Shown here: positions 1-8,796 of the stretch, piece after piece | Numbering within the stretch: position 1 is the stretch's first letter | How the letters are laid out: every line of letters begins with the position of its first letter | Origin: Parapedobacter sp035556095 | GTDB lineage: Bacteria > Bacteroidota > Bacteroidia > Sphingobacteriales > Sphingobacteriaceae | NCBI RefSeq assembly: GCF_035556095.1 | Contig: NZ_DATMFT010000018.1 | Span: 62,001 to 126,000, forward strand | Direction: 5' to 3' | Length of the DNA: 64,000 bases | The notes under the pieces: generated by a model | Databases searched by the model: none | What the model saw: only the letters and a program-made list of their open reading frames with translations | Told to the model about the DNA's origin: nothing | Program-made: the position numbers and the translations under genes

Positions 1-123
1 AATACGGTACTGCTCATGAAGGGGGTACACATCCTGCGGGTGCACGATGTAAAGGCCGCCAAAGAAGCCATTGCCCTACTCCTACCGAATCACGCTACCC
101 GGCCGCATGGCCGTCTGCGGTGA
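1..123 (+). CDS. folP: Dihydropteroate synthase, C-terminal end (partial)
   Basis: The first reading frame is open from the window edge to a TGA at 121-123. It encodes about 40 residues including KGVHILRVHDVKAAKEA, which matches the last beta-alpha unit of dihydropteroate synthase, where the RVHDV motif helps bind the pterin substrate. The enzyme joins p-aminobenzoate to the pterin pyrophosphate in folate synthesis. Only the C-terminus is inside the window. The last 42 bases overlap the 3' end of metG on the other strand, so the two genes run tail to tail into each other. The identification rests on this short motif. Confidence 0.75.
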   Translation, partial: NTVLLMKGVHILRVHDVKAAKEAIALLLPNHATRPHGRLR

Positions 124-2157
124 TACGAAGTCGAGCCGGCCATCCGCATCCTCTGCCATCAGAATCATGCCCTGTGATACGATCCCTTTGATTTCACGTG
201 GCTCCAGGTTCACCAGAATGGCCACCTGCTTGCCTATAATTTCTTCAGGCGCGAAAAACTCGGCAATACCAGACACCACCGTGCGCTGGTCAATACCAGT
301 ATCAATCGTCAGCTTCAGCAACTTTTTGGTCTTAGCCACTTTCTCGGCAGCGAGGATTTCGCCGGTACGGATATCCATTTTTACAAAATCGGTGAATTCT
401 ATGGGCTCTTTTGCTTCGGCCAAGGCCGTGGCAGGTGTTCCATTGTCTACCTTTGCCTGGGATAGCTTGGCAAGCTGTGCATTAACCTGCTCGTCGGTGA
501 TTTTCTCGAAGAGCAACTGTGGCTGCCCTAATTGATGCCCGGCCGGCAGCAACGTGCTGCTTCCCGCATTCTTCCATCCGACGTTCTCCAAGCGCAGCAT
601 TTCGGCCATTCGCCGTGCGGTATTGGGCAGGAAGGGCTGTGCAAGCACAGCCAAATTCGCTGCTATTTGCAACCCGACGTTCAATACCGTCTTTACGCGC
701 TCCTCATCAGTTTTAATCACCTTCCATGGCTCGGCATCGGCCAAATACTTGTTACCTAGGCGAGCAACGTTCATGAATTGTGCCAACGCCTCGCGGAAGC
801 GGAAGTGGGCGATCGATGTAGCGATATGTTTCGGATAGCGTTCCAGTTCCGAGAAAATAAAGCGATCAGTATCGGTCGGGCCGGTTGCCGGCATCACCTT
901 GCCATCGAAATACTTATGCGAAAGCACCAACACGCGATTGATGAAATTGCCAAAAATGGCCACCAATTCATTATTAATCCGCGCTTGGAAATCGCGCCAG
1001 GTGAATTCGCTATCTGATGTCTCTGGCAGGATGGACGTAAGCACGTAACGCAGTTCGTCTTCTTTTCCCGGAAACTCCTCCAGGTACTCATGCAGCCACA
1101 CGGCGTGGTTGCGTGAGGTCGACAGTTTGTCGCCCTCCAGGTTGAGGAATTCATTGGCTGGCACGTTCTCCGGTAGGATATATTCGCCATGCGCGTGCAG
1201 GATACTCGGGAACGTGATGCAGTGGAACACGATGTTATCCTTCCCAATGAAATGGATCAGACAGGCATCATCGGCCGAATCGGCCTGCTTTTTCCAGTAT
1301 TTTTCCCAATCGTTGCCCGTATCCAATGCCCATTGCTTCGTCGCCGAGATATAGCCGATAGGCGCATCGAGCCATACATACAGTTTCTTGCCCGCTGCAT
1401 CATCAAGCGGTACATCCACACCCCAGTCCAGATCACGTGTCATTGACCGCGGTTGCAGGCCTGACTTTAGCCATGAGCGGCATTGCCCATAAACGTTCGG
1501 TTTCAGCACATCCTTTTTGCCTTCGAGCAACCACTTTTCCAGCCAGGGCTGGTATTTGTCTAGCGGTAGATACCAATGTTTAGTTTCACGGAGCACCGGC
1601 GGCTTCCCACTTAGCGTCGAAATGGGATTAATCAGATCCGTCGGATTGAGTGATGTGCCGCATTTCTCACACTGGTCACCATAGGCGCCCTCGCTCTTAC
1701 AATTGGGGCAGGTACCCGTAATGTACCTATCGGCCAAAAACTGGTGGTACTCCTCGTCGTAATACTGCTCGGTTACCTGTTCGGTAAACTCACCTTTCTC
1801 GTACAAATTGAGGAAAAACTCCTGCGAAAGCTCATGATGTATCCGCTCAGACGTCCGGTGGTAAATATCAAACGAGATTCCGAATTGTTCGAAGCTGGCT
1901 TTGATTTGGGCATGGTATTGGTCGATAATCGCCTGCGGTGTTGTCCCTTCCTTTTTCGCCTTGATGGTAATGGCAGCACCATGCTCGTCCGAGCCACACA
2001 CGTAGACCACATCCCGTTCATTCAGGCGCAGAAAGCGCACGTAAATATCGGCCGGGATATAGGCACCTGCCAAGTGGCCGATGTGCAGCGGACCATTGGC
2101 ATAAGGCAATGCCGAAGTAATTGTATAACGTTTAAAAGGTAAATCTGTATTACTCAA
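82..2157 (-). CDS. metG: Methionyl-tRNA synthetase
   Basis: Class I aminoacyl-tRNA synthetase of 691 residues that charges tRNA-Met. The HIGH signature is at residues 25-28 and the KMSKS loop appears as KLSTS at 344-348. Cys150, Cys153, Cys163 and Cys166 form the zinc knuckle of the MetRS1 type. The C-terminal 100 residues are an EMAPII/OB-fold tRNA-binding domain (DFVKMDIRTGEILAAEKV), as in the dimeric long form. The start is a TTG: an in-frame stop lies three codons upstream and no ATG precedes the catalytic core, so TTG is the only reasonable choice. A perfect TAnnTTTG box lies about 75 bases upstream. The 3' end overlaps the convergent folP tail by 42 bp. Confidence 0.97.
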   Translation of the reverse strand: MSNTDLPFKRYTITSALPYANGPLHIGHLAGAYIPADIYVRFLRLNERDVVYVCGSDEHGAAITIKAKKEGTTPQAIIDQYHAQIKASFEQFGISFDIYHRTSERIHHELSQEFFLNLYEKGEFTEQVTEQYYDEEYHQFLADRYITGTCPNCKSEGAYGDQCEKCGTSLNPTDLINPISTLSGKPPVLRETKHWYLPLDKYQPWLEKWLLEGKKDVLKPNVYGQCRSWLKSGLQPRSMTRDLDWGVDVPLDDAAGKKLYVWLDAPIGYISATKQWALDTGNDWEKYWKKQADSADDACLIHFIGKDNIVFHCITFPSILHAHGEYILPENVPANEFLNLEGDKLSTSRNHAVWLHEYLEEFPGKEDELRYVLTSILPETSDSEFTWRDFQARINNELVAIFGNFINRVLVLSHKYFDGKVMPATGPTDTDRFIFSELERYPKHIATSIAHFRFREALAQFMNVARLGNKYLADAEPWKVIKTDEERVKTVLNVGLQIAANLAVLAQPFLPNTARRMAEMLRLENVGWKNAGSSTLLPAGHQLGQPQLLFEKITDEQVNAQLAKLSQAKVDNGTPATALAEAKEPIEFTDFVKMDIRTGEILAAEKVAKTKKLLKLTIDTGIDQRTVVSGIAEFFAPEEIIGKQVAILVNLEPREIKGIVSQGMILMAEDADGRLDFVSPQTAMRPGSVIR

Positions 2158-2230
2158 TGTATATCAGTTATTTAGTGGGAAAGTAATGCAATTTTACAGA
2201 AAAATGTAACTCCATTGCTTGCAAACATGG

Positions 2231-2238
2231 CAAAGATA
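2231..2238 (-). promoter_or_regulatory. -7 promoter element for metG
   Basis: Read on the minus strand this is TATCTTTG, an exact match to the Bacteroidota -7 consensus TAnnTTTG. It lies upstream of metG. The -33 region is not a good TTTG match, so the call rests on the -7 box and its position. Confidence 0.5.
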
Positions 2239-2290
2239 AATCAATTTGCGCGGAATTAACACAGGTTGCATAAATATCACCAATCAAAAA

Positions 2291-2698
2291 ATGGCGGCAC
2301 TATCATCGTTGAGCAAATTTAAAAACACCGGATTGCTACTTATACGTCTTGGTCTGGGCATCATGTTTGTGATGCACGGTTATCCCAAATTATTGGGTGG
2401 CCCCGATCGATGGGAAGGCGTGGGCAGCGCGATGGGTAACTTGGGCATCACCTTTCTGCCCGTATTTTGGGGATTGCTGGCGGCCCTGGCTGAGACCGTG
2501 GGGGGCGTCTGCCTTCTACTCGGCTTGTTTTTCCGGCCCATGGCTATCGCTCTTGCCTTTACCATGCTTGTTGCGACCCTCTCCCATCTGGACCGGGGCG
2601 ATGGGCTCAAGGGCGCATCACATGCCATCGAAATCGGTGTGGTCTTCATCGGCCTTGCTTTCGTGGGCCCCGGCAGATACAGTGTAGACAAACGATAA
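2291..2698 (+). CDS. DoxX family membrane protein
   Basis: Small integral membrane protein of 135 residues with four predicted membrane helices and the DoxX family pattern GLGIMFVMHGYPKLLGG near the N-terminus. DoxX proteins are found in redox and thiol-stress contexts, but the substrate here cannot be inferred. The ATG at 2291 is preferred; an upstream TTG at 2246 would add 15 residues before the first hydrophobic segment. The downstream methyltransferase starts five bases after this stop codon, so the two are very probably co-transcribed. Confidence 0.8.
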   Translation: MAALSSLSKFKNTGLLLIRLGLGIMFVMHGYPKLLGGPDRWEGVGSAMGNLGITFLPVFWGLLAALAETVGGVCLLLGLFFRPMAIALAFTMLVATLSHLDRGDGLKGASHAIEIGVVFIGLAFVGPGRYSVDKR

Positions 2699-2703
2699 AC
2701 ATC

Positions 2704-3357
2704 ATGGACAAACCCATCGATTTCAAGGCCGTGGCAGCACAACTCGCTAAACCGGAAGGCGAAGCTGGCATCGAAACCGCAGCACACATGAACGTGAGCA
2801 ACGGCGATATGACACGCCATGCCATCGATCTCATGGCCTACCAACCGGGCGCGCAGGTGCTGGAAATCGGCCCTGGAAATGGGAGCTTCGCAGCGTATGT
2901 ACTATCCAAAGGCCACGGTATTTGGTACACCGGCGTAGATAGGTCTGAAACGATGGTTAAAGAAGCCCGGGAAATCAACAAACATCACATCAGCACCGGC
3001 CGCGTGCGTTTTGAATGGACAGACGGGCTGACGTTCCCATTCCCGAATCAGTCATTTGATAACATACTTACCGTCAACACGCTTTACTTTTGGGAAAATC
3101 CTGACATACAGCTCGCTGAGGTCCGACGTATGCTGAAGCCGGGCGGTACATTTTGCTTGGCGATCGCCAGCCGTGCCTTTATGGAGCAACTTCCATTTAC
3201 GGCTTATGGGTTCACGCTCTATACGCCTGAGGCCGCACAGGAGTTGCTGCTGACCAACGGCTTTTCAGGGGTAGACACGACGATCCGCGAACATAAAACC
3301 ACTGGTGCAAATCGGCAGGAAATGATGAGAGAAGAGGTATTCATTCGCGCTCGGTAA
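2704..3357 (+). CDS. Class I SAM-dependent methyltransferase
   Basis: A 217-residue protein with the Rossmann methyltransferase fold. Motif I is VLEIGPGNG at residues 52-60. The acidic post-I position is GVDRSE, the post-motif TDGLTFPFPNQSFD resembles UbiE/Methyltransf_11 proteins, and LKPGGTFCLAI is the typical strand-5 segment. It should transfer a methyl group from S-adenosylmethionine to an unknown small molecule or lipid. It follows the DoxX gene by five bases in one transcription unit. The substrate is not evident. Confidence 0.85.
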   Translation: MDKPIDFKAVAAQLAKPEGEAGIETAAHMNVSNGDMTRHAIDLMAYQPGAQVLEIGPGNGSFAAYVLSKGHGIWYTGVDRSETMVKEAREINKHHISTGRVRFEWTDGLTFPFPNQSFDNILTVNTLYFWENPDIQLAEVRRMLKPGGTFCLAIASRAFMEQLPFTAYGFTLYTPEAAQELLLTNGFSGVDTTIREHKTTGANRQEMMREEVFIRAR

Positions 3358-3395
3358 AGAGGCAGGCAACTAAAGACTAAATTTTATTATTTTTC

Positions 3396-3426
3396 TTTGG
3401 AACGAATCGAAATACTTCTATCTTTG
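3396..3426 (+). promoter_or_regulatory. Promoter of tRNA-Glu
   Basis: TTTG at 3396-3399 and TATCTTTG at 3419-3426 are separated by exactly 19 bases. This is the canonical Bacteroidota primary sigma promoter (TTTG-N19-TAnnTTTG). The tRNA starts about 40 bases downstream. Confidence 0.85.
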
Positions 3427-3468
3427 CAGACCGAAAAACAAGAACGCGTTTTTCGAAATTGAAAAAAA

Positions 3469-3540
3469 GGCCCGTTCGTCTAGGGGTTAGGACGCAAGAT
3501 TTTCATTCTTGAAACAGGGGTTCGATTCCCCTACGGGCTA
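3469..3540 (+). tRNA. tRNA-Glu (anticodon TTC)
   Basis: A 72-nt cloverleaf. The acceptor stem GGCCCGT pairs with ACGGGCT, with one G-T pair. The D-arm contains GGGGTTAGGAC. The anticodon stem CAAGA/TCTTG carries the loop TTTTCAT with anticodon TTC at 3502-3504, and the T-arm is CAGGGGTTCGATTCCCCT. No CCA is encoded. It has its own canonical promoter upstream and a hairpin terminator directly downstream, so it is a single-gene transcription unit. Confidence 0.97.
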
Positions 3541-3545
3541 CTTAA

Positions 3546-3577
3546 GGAGACACCAAATACAGGTTGTCTCCTTTTTT
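3546..3577 (+). terminator. Rho-independent terminator of tRNA-Glu
   Basis: GGAGACA pairs with TGTCTCC across a short loop and is followed by six T residues. It lies six bases after the tRNA. Confidence 0.85.
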
Positions 3578-3936
3578 GTGCCAATAAAAAGCAATCAAAA
3601 TTGGATTGGTCGCGCAAGTATCAACGACGATGCCTTTATCTTTCCTGTCTATACTTCTGCTCCAGAATAACGAATAGCCTGGAAAAATTCGCCCATAATG
3701 AAAAAAGTACTTTTTCCTGATTTATTAAAAATTGCATTAATTCATTATCAATTCGAGACTATTCACCCATTTTTGGACAGTAACAGTTGCACTCGTCGTT
3801 TTTTGATTTTACTCACCGCAAAAACCCAATGACGGGGAGGCAATAAGATGCGGTCCTAAGATTCTATTTTGTTAAAAACTAAACCGTTGCTAGTCAGTTA
3901 TTACTTGAGTTGTAACAAGCTTCCTGATTTTTAATT
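3578..3936. other. Intergenic region without recognised features
   Basis: About 360 AT-rich bases between the tRNA terminator and the glycosylase gene. I see no open reading frame with coding character, no RNA gene and no repeat. It must contain the promoter for the downstream pair, but no TAnnTTTG box is convincing. Confidence 0.5.
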
Positions 3937-4668
3937 ATGCCAGAAGGACCAAGTATAATCATCGCTAAGGAGCAGATTTCGCCCTTTATAGGAGAACGGA
4001 TTCTCGCCGTTGCGGGTAATTCAAAAATAGATATTAACCGCGCAGAGAATGAAAAGCTTTTGGACGTAAGGACTTGGGGTAAACATTTACTGCTGTGCTT
4101 TGAAGGATTTACTTTCCGAATCCATTTCCTGCTTTTTGGTACGTACCGGATAAATGAAACAAAAACCACCCCTTTACGACTCGGGCTAGTTTTTTCAAAT
4201 GGAATACTCAATTTCTATACCGCTTCTGTAAAAATACTAGCGGGTGACATCGACTCGCATTATGACTGGTCAGCCGATGTGATGAATGCAGCGTGGAGTG
4301 GAAGCGCGGCGCTGGATAAGCTTCGTGACGTGTCGGGCACGCTGATCTGCGATGCGCTCCTTGAACAGCATATTTTCTCGGGCGTTGGGAACATCATTAA
4401 GAATGAGGTATTATATCGTGTCCATGTGCATCCAGAAAGTGTTGTCGGTAAAATACCCCACAGTGAGCTTGAAGCGATTATTGAGCAATCGAGACAGTAC
4501 AGTTTTGAATTTTTAGCGTATAAGAAAGCCGGTGTACTTAAAAAACATTGGCTAGCGCATACAAAAAAGACGTGCTTCCGATGTAACCTGCCGCTTCATA
4601 AAAAATATACGGGAAACAAAAAACGACGGAGTTTCTTTTGTACAAATTGCCAAGACTTATATGTATGA
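3937..4668 (+). CDS. Fpg/Nei family DNA glycosylase
   Basis: Base-excision repair enzyme of 243 residues. Removal of Met1 exposes the catalytic Pro2, followed by Glu3 (MPEGPS), the hallmark of Fpg/Nei bifunctional glycosylase/AP lyases that remove oxidised bases. Lys49 (WGKHLL) corresponds to the conserved DNA-contacting lysine of the Nei subgroup. The helix-two-turn-helix is DALLEQHIFSGVGNIIKNE at about 140-160. A C-terminal zinc finger with C-x2-C-x18-C-x2-C spacing is intact. It is somewhat shorter than typical Fpg (about 270 residues) and resembles endonuclease VIII more. Its stop codon overlaps the start of the DUF72 gene in ATGA, indicating translational coupling. Confidence 0.9.
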   Translation: MPEGPSIIIAKEQISPFIGERILAVAGNSKIDINRAENEKLLDVRTWGKHLLLCFEGFTFRIHFLLFGTYRINETKTTPLRLGLVFSNGILNFYTASVKILAGDIDSHYDWSADVMNAAWSGSAALDKLRDVSGTLICDALLEQHIFSGVGNIIKNEVLYRVHVHPESVVGKIPHSELEAIIEQSRQYSFEFLAYKKAGVLKKHWLAHTKKTCFRCNLPLHKKYTGNKKRRSFFCTNCQDLYV

Positions 4669-5435
4669 AACGCGACAAATTATATATCGGATGCTCAAGT
4701 TATGCCACGTCTTCTTGGAAGAACCTGTTTTATCCCAATGAACTCCCCAAAAAAAAGTGGTTTGATTACTATTCCAAACATTTCAACACTTATGAGTTCA
4801 ATGGGACATTTTACCGATTCCCGACCGTGCAAAATTTGTTGTCGTGGTCAGGCAGTGTTCCGGACGATTTTCGTTTTAGCGTTAAGGTTCCTAAAATAAT
4901 TACACACATTAAAAGACTGGAAGGGTGTAAACGAGAAATAGAAGAATTTTACTTGATAAGCAAAGAAGGCTTCAAGGATAAATTAGCTTGCATTCTCTGG
5001 CAGCTGCCGCCAAGTTTCAGTTTTAATGACGATCGGTTGACATCGGTTGTCCACGCAATGGACCCTAACTTCAAAAATGTAGTGGAATTCAGGCATGAAA
5101 GCTGGTGGTGCGACGATGTTATAACAAAGCTGAGCGAAAATAATGTTACTTTCTGCAATGTGAATTACCCTTACCTACCCACCGCAATCCAACAGACCAC
5201 ATCCATTGGTTATATACGGATGCATGGCAACCCGCAGCTATTTCACTCAGCATATACCGAAGAGGAAGTTGAAACCCTTTATCATCAGGTAAACCAAGTT
5301 GGTTTTAAGGAAGTCTTTATCTATTTCAACAATACCGCATCTACAGCCGCTATCATAAATGCGCTACAGTTAAAAGCAATTGCCAGCCGTAGCGCTTACC
5401 CCTCTGGAAGAGGAAGACTTGTATATATATTTTAA
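4665..5435 (+). CDS. DUF72 (YecE-like) protein
   Basis: A 256-residue protein of the DUF72/YecE family, recognised from YIGCSSYATSSWKNLFYP at the N-terminus, FNGTFYRFPT, FRFSVKVPKIITHIKRL and the C-terminal YIRMHGN segment. The family has a TIM-barrel-like fold and no firmly established activity. The start at 4665 is set by the ATGA overlap with the upstream glycosylase gene; a longer frame from a TTG at 4638 would run inside that gene. Coupling to a DNA repair enzyme suggests, as inference only, a function linked to nucleic-acid damage. Confidence 0.85.
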   Translation: MKRDKLYIGCSSYATSSWKNLFYPNELPKKKWFDYYSKHFNTYEFNGTFYRFPTVQNLLSWSGSVPDDFRFSVKVPKIITHIKRLEGCKREIEEFYLISKEGFKDKLACILWQLPPSFSFNDDRLTSVVHAMDPNFKNVVEFRHESWWCDDVITKLSENNVTFCNVNYPYLPTAIQQTTSIGYIRMHGNPQLFHSAYTEEEVETLYHQVNQVGFKEVFIYFNNTASTAAIINALQLKAIASRSAYPSGRGRLVYIF

Positions 5436-5723
5436 CATCTTAATTATTTTAATCTATACATAGCCGAAACACTACGCCCCATTATATAGCTCACTGAATT
5501 TTTTCTACCTTTACAACAACATCGTATCAGACTTGGATTCGGTTAGGCGTATCGCCACCGTAGTATACTGATGTGATCAACCCAAGCGCTGCCTGCTTTT
5601 TTCTGGCAGTAAGCGTATCGGATTTCTTAGACCGCTTTCCCTTTTTTAAGGTTCATAGCCTGCAAGGCAGAGCAGATAAGACTTTTAAAACTATAAGCAT
5701 ATAAAATTTAAGACAAAAAGCCT

Positions 5724-7232
5724 ATGAACACTTATGAATTAATTGCCATCGGTCTATATGTAGTGCTCATGATTCTAATCGGTATATACGGATACCGGAA
5801 ATCAACCAGCAATTCGGAAGAGTTTTTAATCGGCGGCCGTAAAATGGGACCGTTTGTAACCGCCCTATCCGCCGGCGCATCTGACATGAGTGGGTGGTTA
5901 TTGATGGGACTGCCGGGCGCCATATACATGATGGGGCTGGCTGGTTCATGGCTCGCTATTGGGCTGACGATTGGTGCGTTCCTCAACTACCTCATTGTGG
6001 CTCCCCGTCTACGCGTATACACCGAGGTAGCCAAAAATGCCATAACGCTGCCCGTCTTTTTCGAAAACCGGTTTCACGATAAATCACAGCTGCTGAAGTT
6101 GGTGTCTTCCGTTTTCATACTGGTTTTTTTCACGTTATATACGTCCGCCGGTATGGTATCGGGTGGACGATTATTTGAATCAGCTTTCGGCATGGACTAC
6201 AACATCGGCCTATGGGTTACTTCGTTGGTCGTGGTCTTCTACACATTTATTGGCGGCTTTATGGCCGTTAGTTTAACGGATGCTGTACAAGGCAGCATCA
6301 TGGTCGTTGCTTTGCTCTTGATACCTACCGTTGTCATCTTCCAGGTAGGCGGAGTGGGTGACGCCATGGAAACGATTCGTGCAAAAAATGTCAACTACAT
6401 GGATTTGTGGCGAGGAACGACTACGATATCCGTTATTTCCCTACTGGCATGGGGCCTTGGCTACTTCGGGCAGCCCCATATTTTGGTTCGGTTTATGGCG
6501 ATCGACAGCGTTCGCGATATCAAAAGAGCACGGCATATTGGAATGACGTGGATGATCGGTACCGTATTGGGTGCGTTGTTTCTCGGATTCTTTGGAATCG
6601 CCTATCTTCAGCAATTCGATACCGAAACCATGGCGGAGTTCGATGAATCCCGTGAACTCGCCGAAACGATATTTATCTACCTATCCAAAGCGCTTTTTCA
6701 TCCACTCATCGGCGGATTCCTACTTTCAGCTATCTTGGCTGCGGTAATGAGTACGATATCATCCCAACTACTTGTCACTTCGAGTTCAATGACGGAAGAC
6801 ATCTACAAAACATTCTTCAACAAGCATGCAACGGCCAAGAACATGCTCATCATGAGCCGTGTGTCAGTTCTTGTCGTAGCGGTAGTCGCTTTTATCCTCG
6901 CACTGAATCCAAAAGAAAGCATTCTCGGCCTAGTCGGAAATGCTTGGGCAGGCTTTGGCGCCGCCTTTGGCCCATTGATTATTTTATCGTTGTTGTGGAA
7001 GCGTATCACGGCGGCCGGTGCTTTATCTGGTATGGTAGTAGGTGGTGCCACGGTATTGCTTTGGGTGTTCCTGCCTCATGGCTACAAAGATGTATATGAG
7101 ATCATTCCTGGCTTCCTACTCAGTTTTCTCACCGTAATTGTGGTTTCGCTGCTAACCAAGCCAGTGTCTGACGATATTAAACGTGAGTTTGATGAGGTGC
7201 GAAACGAGATTGCACATGCTCGCAATGGATAG
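5724..7232 (+). CDS. putP: Sodium/proline symporter
   Basis: Solute:sodium symporter of 502 residues with about 13 membrane helices. The N-terminal EEFLIGGRKMGPFVTALSAG and the adjacent ASDMSGWLLMGLPGA are the characteristic PutP sodium- and proline-binding segments, and LAWGLGYFGQPHILVRFMAI is the signature after helix 7. It should import proline with Na+ across the inner membrane. The preceding 290 bases contain no gene. A second sodium-coupled amino-acid symporter gene follows after about 110 bases, so this is a small amino-acid uptake cluster, though probably with separate promoters. Confidence 0.93.
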   Translation: MNTYELIAIGLYVVLMILIGIYGYRKSTSNSEEFLIGGRKMGPFVTALSAGASDMSGWLLMGLPGAIYMMGLAGSWLAIGLTIGAFLNYLIVAPRLRVYTEVAKNAITLPVFFENRFHDKSQLLKLVSSVFILVFFTLYTSAGMVSGGRLFESAFGMDYNIGLWVTSLVVVFYTFIGGFMAVSLTDAVQGSIMVVALLLIPTVVIFQVGGVGDAMETIRAKNVNYMDLWRGTTTISVISLLAWGLGYFGQPHILVRFMAIDSVRDIKRARHIGMTWMIGTVLGALFLGFFGIAYLQQFDTETMAEFDESRELAETIFIYLSKALFHPLIGGFLLSAILAAVMSTISSQLLVTSSSMTEDIYKTFFNKHATAKNMLIMSRVSVLVVAVVAFILALNPKESILGLVGNAWAGFGAAFGPLIILSLLWKRITAAGALSGMVVGGATVLLWVFLPHGYKDVYEIIPGFLLSFLTVIVVSLLTKPVSDDIKREFDEVRNEIAHARNG

Positions 7233-7340
7233 TGACCGCTAAGGGTTACTGTTATCTTATCAATCCACATTGGCGCCCCCACCTGTAAGAATTTGTATAT
7301 TAGCGACCATCCGTCCCAACGAATGATAAACTGCTGACGA

Positions 7341-8780
7341 ATGGAGGAAACGATAGAAACGTTATACGAAATCATCTGGAGCGATGCCCTGGTCTTTTTA
7401 TGTTTAGCAGCAGGCATCTACTTTTCGATTGCCACCCGTTTTTTGCAGTTGACGAACCTAAAAAGTATGGTCAAACTTCTGGTAGGAGGTTCGGCATCGA
7501 AGAAGGGCGTATCTTCGTTTCAAGCATTTGCCCTTGCACTTTCTGGTCGCATTGGTACCGGCAATATTGCCGGTGTAGCTACCGCCATTGCGATGGGTGG
7601 TCCAGGAGCTGTTTTTTGGATGTGGCTCATCGCATTCTTAGGTAGTGCTTCTGCCTTTGTGGAAGCTACGCTCGGCCAAATTTACAAGGAGGTCAAAGAC
7701 GGACAATACCGTGGCGGACCGGCATTTTATATCGAAAAAGGATTGGGGGTGAAGTGGTATGGTATTGTTTTCGCAATTGCAACGATTCTGAGCACGGCTC
7801 TATTCCTCCCGGGTGTGCAAAGCAATAGCATTGCCTTAAGCAGCGATAATGCCTTTTCAATACCGGTACATTATACGGGCATTGGTCTGGTTGTCCTACT
7901 GGGGCTTATCATCATCGGTGGCATTAAGCGCATAGCAAAGGTGGCCCAGGTAGTTGTCCCTTTTATGGCCGGAGGGTACATCCTTTTGGCAATTGTCATT
8001 ATCGGACTGAATATAAAGGAGATTCCTGCCGTCTTCGGCCTTATTATCCGCTCTGCGTTTGATTTTGAGCCTGCTTTTAGTGGGATGATCGGCATGGCTA
8101 TCGCGTGGGGGGTAAAGCGTGGTATCTATTCAAACGAGGCCGGACAAGGAACCGCACCGCACGCCGCCGCCGCCGCTGAAGTGAGCCATCCGGCGAAGCA
8201 AGGTTTGGTACAAGCATTCTCCGTCTACGTCGACACACTGTTTGTGTGTACAGCGACTGCATTGATGATTTTGTTCACGGGAAGCTTTAACGTTTATCAC
8301 CCGAATGGGGACTATGTTGTGCAGCATTTGCCCGACACCGAGATTGGCCCTGCTTACACCCAACAGGCTATTGCGCACCATTTCCCGCTTCTCGGCGCGC
8401 CAGCCGTAGCCATTGCCTTGCTTTTCTTTGCATTTACAACCATTTTGGCTTACTACTATATGGCCGAAACTAACTTGAGTTATATCGATCGAAAAGGTCG
8501 CCACAAATGGGCTGTTTGGGCACTACGTATAATGATTTTGGCAGCGACATTTTATGGCACCATCCGAACAGCTGAGGTCGCCTGGAAATTGGGCGATATT
8601 GGGGTCGGTATGATGGCATGGTTAAACCTAATAGCGATTCTTCTTCTACGCAAACCTGCTTTGCGCGCGCTTAAAGATTACCGAAAGCAAAGACGGGAGG
8701 GAAAAGACCCCAATTTCAATCCGGCTCACCATGGTATAAAACGCGCATATTTTTGGGAAAAGGCAGGGACAGAAGAATAG
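7341..8780 (+). CDS. Alanine/glycine:cation symporter (AGCS) family
   Basis: A 479-residue inner-membrane transporter of the AlsT/AgcS family. The family signatures LSGRIGTGNIAGVATAI and YSNEAGQGTAPHAAAAAE, which form the amino-acid and sodium sites, are both intact, as is GGPAFYIEKGLG. About ten membrane helices are visible. It should import alanine, glycine or a related amino acid together with Na+ or H+. It ends 16 bases before the convergent DUF389 gene. The exact substrate cannot be read from the sequence. Confidence 0.92.
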   Translation: MEETIETLYEIIWSDALVFLCLAAGIYFSIATRFLQLTNLKSMVKLLVGGSASKKGVSSFQAFALALSGRIGTGNIAGVATAIAMGGPGAVFWMWLIAFLGSASAFVEATLGQIYKEVKDGQYRGGPAFYIEKGLGVKWYGIVFAIATILSTALFLPGVQSNSIALSSDNAFSIPVHYTGIGLVVLLGLIIIGGIKRIAKVAQVVVPFMAGGYILLAIVIIGLNIKEIPAVFGLIIRSAFDFEPAFSGMIGMAIAWGVKRGIYSNEAGQGTAPHAAAAAEVSHPAKQGLVQAFSVYVDTLFVCTATALMILFTGSFNVYHPNGDYVVQHLPDTEIGPAYTQQAIAHHFPLLGAPAVAIALLFFAFTTILAYYYMAETNLSYIDRKGRHKWAVWALRIMILAATFYGTIRTAEVAWKLGDIGVGMMAWLNLIAILLLRKPALRALKDYRKQRREGKDPNFNPAHHGIKRAYFWEKAGTEE

Positions 8781-8796
8781 TAAGAGGAAATCTCCC

